Shown here one piece after another: positions 5,275 to 9,308 of a stretch of DNA of 9,308 bases. The stretch is from Flavobacteriaceae bacterium (GTDB lineage: Bacteria; Bacteroidota; Bacteroidia; Flavobacteriales; Flavobacteriaceae). A program made the position numbers and the translations under genes. The stretch is from the NCBI GenBank assembly GCA_003533785.1, contig DQCR01000006.1, positions 12,259-21,566 on the forward strand, written 5' to 3'. The notes under the pieces were generated by a model, which saw only the letters and a list, made by a program, of their open reading frames with translations, was not told where the DNA came from and ran no database searches. Numbering within the stretch: the first letter of the stretch is position 1; each line of letters starts with the position of its first letter.

Positions 5275-8200
5275 TGACTGGAACTCAAGACTCCCATCCC
5301 GTATTGAAAACAGGCTGCATTGAAGGCGGGAATTTTATCTTTTTGAAACGTTTCGCCCTCCTTTTTCAACTCTTTCCATTGCTGGTTCAATACCGTAACT
5401 CTGCTTCTTGCTCCTTGAGTGAGCCTAGGGGTATCACTGTCCACTTGATTGAGTAGGGTGAGATAATGCGCCGTAAATCCATTTTCATAATTCTCCACAT
5501 CATCATATGCTTTTGCTAATCGCTGCACCATCTTAGCATCCCACACCTTCATCTCATTCAATAATTCTTTGCCTTTGGAATAGAGAGCGTTGTAACCTTC
5601 TTCATTCAGCCTTTTCAATAGTTGGCCGAGTCGCTTTTGATTCTTGTAGAGGGCATTGGTCATTCTCGTCATTTCTATAAAATTGGCTTCCCCCAAACTC
5701 ATAAATTCATCATAGGCGCTGTATTCTTCATGTGACATGCGATGAACTGGGTTTGGGATTATTTCAGTTTGTGTGCTTAACGATTGATTGCCTTGGGTCA
5801 ATTTAAGTGTATAGGTTCCAGGGACGGCTTTTCGCCCCGAATAGCTGCCTTCAATGTATACCTTGGGGGATCCTGGCAATCCTTCGTGCCTCAGGTCCCA
5901 AACGAAACGATTGAGTCCTTTGCGATGCATTAATGTTTTTTTTCTAGAAGGACCTCCTTCATAACTACTATAGTTGACCTCTTTGATTGATGAAAATTCA
6001 TTCACCAAAGTACCTTGGCTATCAAAAATTTCTAAGTGAATGGGCTGGTTTGATTCCCCTTGGGGTAATTCGTAATAAATAACCATTCCCGAAGCGGGGT
6101 TCACCCCTTCAAAAGTGCCTTTCCCAGTCGGAGAATTGGAATTCATAGAACTAGACCAATGTGCCCAGTATGCTGGATTCACCTCATATATTTTGAAGTC
6201 GTCCGAGGCTTGGGGTTCTAGTTGTCGAAGGATTTCTAGATCATCTAAAATCCAAAAAGACCGACCCTGTGTGGCAACCACTAAGTCATCATGAGCAATT
6301 TTCAAGTCGGTAATAGGCGTTTTTGGTAAATTCAATTGGAGCGGAGTCCATTGGTCCCCTCCGTCCCAAGAGGCATACACGCCATACACTGTTCCCGCAA
6401 ACAATAGATTTTCCCTTTGGTGATCTTCTCGAATCACTTTAGTGTAGGCCCCTTGGGGGAGGGTTTTGGAAATGAGTTTCCAACTTTTTCCATAATTATT
6501 GCTTTTATATAAGGATGGGGTAAAGTCATTGAACTTGTAGCGTGTGGCTGCCAAGTAGACTGTTGCTGGATCGTGTGGGGAGACTTCAATACTATTAACA
6601 AGTGTCTCTCCCAATCCTTTGGGGGTAATGTTTTGCCACTGGACCCCATTATCTCGAGTGAGATATACCAGTCCATCGTCACTTCCGGTGTAGAAAACAC
6701 CCGCTTCATGGGGGGATTCGACCATATAACTTATGGTACCATAATTTTCAGCTCCCACCGCCTCATTGGTGAGTGGGCCACCCCCTTTACCTTGTTTGGC
6801 ATCTTGATGTGTAGTGAGATTCGGAGAAATCACCTCCCAACTGAGTCCTTCATCTTGGGTTCGAAGTACATACTGGGCACAGTGATAGTAGGTGTTTTCT
6901 TGGTGCTGGGATCGTATAACAGGGGCATTCCAATTAAAAAGGTATTTCATATCCCGCGCCGCCAGTCCCAGATACAAATTGGGCTCAATCATGACTTCGG
7001 TACTTTCAAAGGAAGCTACGTCCAAGATTTCAATTGTTCCCAAATAGCTCCCACCCATCACTTGGGTTGGGTTGTTCGGATCGAACGCTAAAAAAGCGCT
7101 TTCCCCTCCTGCTGAGGGGGTCCAATCCCTTACACCAATGCTGCTACTTCCAATGCCAATGCTAGCAATTTTGACCGATGTATTGTCTTGCTGCCCTCCA
7201 TAGAGGTTGTAGGGGAATAGATTATCGGTCGCCACTCGATAGAACTGTGCTGTAGGGAGATGATCAATTCGCGACCAGTGCTTGCCTGCATCAAAAGTAA
7301 TTTCCGAACCCCCATCGCTAGTTAGAATCATATTGGACGAGTTATCAGGGTTGATCCACAGGTCGTGGTAGTCTCCATGAGCGCTTGGAATCTCTTTCCA
7401 ACTTTGGCCCGCATCGGAAGATTTATAGGTAGAAGCACTCATTACATAGACAATATTCTCATCATCGGGGTCGAGTGCAAGCTCTATATAATACCAAGCC
7501 CGTTGTATGAGTCGATGATCACCACTGGTCCTGGTCCAACTGCTTCCCGCGTTTCGAGAAACAAATAGGCCCCCTTTTTCTTGGGCTGAATCACTTTCAA
7601 TTAGAGCAAATACCGTTTGTGAATTGGCAGGAGAAACGGCAATCGCCATTTTTCCTTTTTCTTTGGGAAGCCCTTGGTGTATGGTTTTCCAACTCTGGCC
7701 ACCATCGATTGATTTGTACAAGCCACTCCCCACTCCTCCGGAAACCACCTTCCAAGGTTTTCGAATGTGTTCCCACAGGGCCGCGTAAAGAATATCAGGA
7801 TTGTTTTTGTCTATAGACAATTCACTCGCCCCTGAAAGGGTGTTGATATACAAGGTTTTTTTCCAACTTTTTCCCCCGTCGGTGGATTTGTATATTCCTC
7901 GGTCTATAGACGGACCGTGTAATGCTCCTTGTGCAGCTACCCAGAGTATTTCTGGATTGCTAGGGTGGACCACGATCCGAGATATATGTTGTGTTTTTTC
8001 CAATCCAAGATGCACCCACGTTTTACCTGCATCGTTAGATTTATACACGCCATCACCATGAGAGGTCATGACCCCTCTGGGAGCGTGTTCTCCCATTCCA
8101 ACGTATACGATATTCGGATTGCTTTCTGAAACTGCTATGGCTCCAACAGACCCCATTTGAAAATACCCATCAGATATGTTTTCCCAATGTTGGCCGGCAT

Positions 8201-8408
8201 CGATGGTTTTCCAAACACCACCACCAGTGGTTCCCATATAATAGGTCATTGGATCTCCAACAACCCCTGTTCCTGCATTGGCACGCCCACCCCGAAAGGG
8301 TCCAATATTTCGATATTGTAAGGGTTTTATCCTTTCAGAAAATTGCTGTGCATATCCTCCTATTGTTCCTACGATTAAGATCGCTCCAATAATTAACCCT
8401 TTTCTCAT
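5268..8408 (-). CDS. Secreted VPS10/sortilin-like BNR (Asp-box) repeat protein
   Basis: This 1046-residue protein starts with a signal peptide ([20 protein letters not shown], cleavage before QQ at 21), so it is exported. Residues about 28-725 form a beta-propeller region with at least eleven Asp-boxes (S/T-x-D-x-G-x-x-W type) at D70, D126, D177, D235, N286, D332, D373, D519, D586, N638 and D682, two of them with Asn for Asp. The stretch [22 protein letters not shown] (388-409) separates the first and second groups and is typical of large Bacteroidota proteins labelled sortilin/VPS10-like or 'glycosyl hydrolase BNR repeat'. Residues about 775-885 look like an immunoglobulin-type beta domain (FVWDLRHEG at 835-843), and 890-1020 is helical and charged. 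Despite database labels, I see no evidence for glycosidase catalytic residues. Role unknown; a binding or scaffolding part in the periplasm or outer membrane is plausible. There is no sorting domain of the type IX secretion kind at the C-terminus. A good promoter lies upstream, and the gene appears to be transcribed alone. Confidence 0.93.
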   Translation of the reverse strand: MRKGLIIGAILIVGTIGGYAQQFSERIKPLQYRNIGPFRGGRANAGTGVVGDPMTYYMGTTGGGVWKTIDAGQHWENISDGYFQMGSVGAIAVSESNPNIVYVGMGEHAPRGVMTSHGDGVYKSNDAGKTWVHLGLEKTQHISRIVVHPSNPEILWVAAQGALHGPSIDRGIYKSTDGGKSWKKTLYINTLSGASELSIDKNNPDILYAALWEHIRKPWKVVSGGVGSGLYKSIDGGQSWKTIHQGLPKEKGKMAIAVSPANSQTVFALIESDSAQEKGGLFVSRNAGSSWTRTSGDHRLIQRAWYYIELALDPDDENIVYVMSASTYKSSDAGQSWKEIPSAHGDYHDLWINPDNSSNMILTSDGGSEITFDAGKHWSRIDHLPTAQFYRVATDNLFPYNLYGGQQDNTSVKIASIGIGSSSIGVRDWTPSAGGESAFLAFDPNNPTQVMGGSYLGTIEILDVASFESTEVMIEPNLYLGLAARDMKYLFNWNAPVIRSQHQENTYYHCAQYVLRTQDEGLSWEVISPNLTTHQDAKQGKGGGPLTNEAVGAENYGTISYMVESPHEAGVFYTGSDDGLVYLTRDNGVQWQNITPKGLGETLVNSIEVSPHDPATVYLAATRYKFNDFTPSLYKSNNYGKSWKLISKTLPQGAYTKVIREDHQRENLLFAGTVYGVYASWDGGDQWTPLQLNLPKTPITDLKIAHDDLVVATQGRSFWILDDLEILRQLEPQASDDFKIYEVNPAYWAHWSSSMNSNSPTGKGTFEGVNPASGMVIYYELPQGESNQPIHLEIFDSQGTLVNEFSSIKEVNYSSYEGGPSRKKTLMHRKGLNRFVWDLRHEGLPGSPKVYIEGSYSGRKAVPGTYTLKLTQGNQSLSTQTEIIPNPVHRMSHEEYSAYDEFMSLGEANFIEMTRMTNALYKNQKRLGQLLKRLNEEGYNALYSKGKELLNEMKVWDAKMVQRLAKAYDDVENYENGFTAHYLTLLNQVDSDTPRLTQGARSRVTVLNQQWKELKKEGETFQKDKIPAFNAACFQYGMGVLSSSQP

Positions 8409-8534
8409 ACTGAATGTTTTACCTTCTAACTCTTGATTTATGAATGCAGATCTCTCTAGATTATAATGATTTGACTACAAATAAAAAAAACCTGTGAACT
8501 AAGCGAATAAAAATAGGGGTTCTTAAAGGATTCT

Positions 8535-8564
8535 CAAAAATATACCGTTTTCATTTTATTCAAA
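8535..8564 (-). promoter_or_regulatory. Bacteroidota-type promoter for the BNR/VPS10 gene (TTTG-N18-TATTTTTG)
   Basis: On the minus strand, TTTG (8564-8561) is followed after 18 nt by TATTTTTG (8542-8535). Both elements match the -33 and -7 boxes of the Bacteroidota primary sigma factor, with spacing close to the usual 19-21. Transcription would start near 8528, giving a 5' leader of about 120 nt before the ATG at 8408. The location, between the end of the acetyltransferase gene and the start of the large gene, is what a dedicated promoter would need. I saw no riboswitch-like fold in the leader. Confidence 0.6.
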
Positions 8565-8590
8565 GGTTTTGTCGGTAGCCACTAAGGGAT

Positions 8591-9145
8591 TTAAGCCCTC
8601 CAGTCCCATAATACCAAATCCCACTCGGCTCCACCGTATGCAAGGCTTCCAACCACTTCGAAGCCAGATTTAAGATGGGCTTTTAAGGAACGGGGATTGT
8701 TTCGATCCACATCGGTAATGCAACAATAAAAATCCTGCTCCATACAAGTCTTGAAATGGTGGTAGAGTTTCTGAACAATTCCTTGTCCTCGATAGGCCTT
8801 AGCTACACACAGTTGGCCCACTATGGCATAGGGAGCTTTGGCTAGAGGACCCCCTTGGTAATGAACCTGATCGCAATGATAAATCAAATCATCTAGCAAT
8901 TCATGATGCCCTCTGATTGATGCGGTGGTGACTAGGGCATAACCAACCAATTCTTCCCCATCCTTGGCTAGAATAGCAGGATGGAGTTGATTCATTTGGG
9001 TTAAAAATTCTACTGAATAGGAGGCCGTCAAAAACCCCTCACTCTTTTGCTCAGCCTGATTGATTTTTGATTTTAAGTTTTTATCCTGCAAAGCCTTTAG
9101 CTGGTGTATTTCTTCGACCTTAGTCCAACGTTTTATTTCTAACAT
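8591..9145 (-). CDS. GNAT-family N-acetyltransferase
   Basis: This 184-residue cytosolic protein has the GNAT fold, which transfers an acetyl group from acetyl-CoA to an amine. Motif A is clear: a beta strand IVGQLCVAKAYRGQGIVQKLY (108-128), in which YRGQG forms the pyrophosphate loop for CoA, followed by a helix. The next part has the CCITDVDRNNPRSLKAHLKSGFEVVGS pattern (about 141-167), where N149/N150-x-R-S-L and the KSGFE turn fit motif B (the usual N-x-x-S/A-x-x-x-Y/H-x-x-x-GF signature). The N-terminal half has AILAKDGEELVGYALVTT (57-74), the strands before motif A. The substrate cannot be told. A TTG two codons upstream of the ATG (at 9151) is in frame, but the ATG at 9145 (MLEIKRW) is the better start. 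It stands alone on the minus strand with about 180 bp to the next gene, so it is probably a separate transcription unit. Confidence 0.9.
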   Translation of the reverse strand: MLEIKRWTKVEEIHQLKALQDKNLKSKINQAEQKSEGFLTASYSVEFLTQMNQLHPAILAKDGEELVGYALVTTASIRGHHELLDDLIYHCDQVHYQGGPLAKAPYAIVGQLCVAKAYRGQGIVQKLYHHFKTCMEQDFYCCITDVDRNNPRSLKAHLKSGFEVVGSLAYGGAEWDLVLWDWRA

Positions 9146-9308
9146 ACTCAATTATAACGGGTTCATAAAACAAGTTCATGCTGAGAGAACTTTACCTCTT
9201 TGCAAGGTGGATCACACGCAATACATCACTGAATAAAAAAATGCATAAAACCCAAAAATTCAGAAAAAGGATTTTATGCATTCGGTGTGAACTAGAGGTT
9301 TTGTAGGA
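9146..9308. other. Intergenic region upstream of the acetyltransferase gene, to the right edge
   Basis: No gene is supported here. A minus-strand frame is open from the right edge to a stop near 9198, but it overlaps the inverted repeat at 9240-9282, reads like random AT-rich translation and has no recognisable motif. I found no TAnnTTTG box close to the acetyltransferase start. TATAAT occurs at 9160-9155, too near the ATG to be a usable -10 element with a leader. Confidence 0.4.
9235..9282 (-). terminator. Inverted repeat with minus-strand T-tract, probable terminator of an upstream gene
   Basis: AATGCATAAAA (9240-9250) and TTTTATGCATT (9272-9282) form a perfect 11-bp inverted repeat around a 21-nt spacer. 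CC and GG in the spacer add two further pairs after one mismatch. On the minus strand the repeat runs directly into TTTTT (9239-9235), so it resembles an AT-rich intrinsic terminator for a minus-strand gene that ends beyond the right edge. The stem is low in GC and the loop long, so termination may be weak; a protein-binding palindrome (ATGCAT core) is an alternative. Confidence 0.45.

Noticed and set aside
6573..7091. 172-codon plus-strand frame opposite the BNR/VPS10 gene
   Set aside because: Antisense to a long coding region whose translation is full of Asp-boxes; no start context or family match on the plus strand.
5268..8408. Repeated short DNA stretches that might suggest a CRISPR or tandem-repeat array
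   Set aside because: The similarity reflects the degenerate Asp-box protein motif within an open reading frame; repeats are not identical in DNA and spacing is irregular.
9146..9151. TTG start two codons upstream for the acetyltransferase
   Set aside because: An ATG follows at 9145 and gives a normal N-terminus, so the rarer codon is not needed.
1..9308. A defence, phage or mobile-element system
   Set aside because: No transposase, integrase, nuclease, toxin-antitoxin, terminal repeat or tRNA was seen; all supported genes are metabolic, transport or envelope types.

Overview
The window looks like chromosomal sequence from a member of the Bacteroidota, most likely Flavobacteriia. This rests on short-signal lipoproteins of the 'C-S-K-E' type, absence of clear Shine-Dalgarno sequences, promoter-like TAnnTTTG boxes upstream of two genes, and gene families common in that group (a large secreted VPS10/BNR-repeat protein and a SulP transporter paired with a carbonic anhydrase). 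No rRNA, tRNA, CRISPR array, insertion sequence, phage gene or attachment site was found. The assignment to a class is inference from gene content; no marker gene is present.

Layout, left to right. Positions 1-177 hold no gene that can be supported. At 178-1218 (minus) is a luciferase-like flavin-dependent monooxygenase. A 103-bp gap separates it from a divergent plus-strand pair of lipoproteins: an unrecognised coiled-coil plus beta-rich lipoprotein (1322-1909, TTG start) and, 3 bp on, a CAP/SCP-domain lipoprotein (1913-2449). A strong hairpin at 2451-2473 lies in the 32-bp gap between convergent genes. Its U-tract serves the minus strand, so it ends the next operon.

That minus-strand operon reads from right to left: a small membrane-anchored acidic, His-containing protein (5124-4825), a SulP anion transporter with a C-terminal STAS domain (4744-3155), and a cytosolic beta-class carbonic anhydrase (3099-2482). 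The obvious reading is bicarbonate uptake coupled to HCO3-/CO2 interconversion. The small protein is the least explained part. A TAnnTTTG box at 5186-5179 may drive the operon.

From 8408 to 5268 (minus) is a 1046-residue secreted protein with at least eleven Asp-boxes in a sortilin/VPS10-like propeller and a C-terminal beta plus helical region. A good TTTG-N18-TAnnTTTG promoter lies upstream of it. At 9145-8591 (minus) is a GNAT acetyltransferase, preceded by about 160 bp that contains an inverted repeat resembling a terminator for a minus-strand gene beyond the right edge.

Overall the region is ordinary core-type chromosome. No convincing new multi-gene system is visible. The items most worth a second look are the small protein in the bicarbonate operon and the uncharacterised lipoprotein linked to the CAP lipoprotein.
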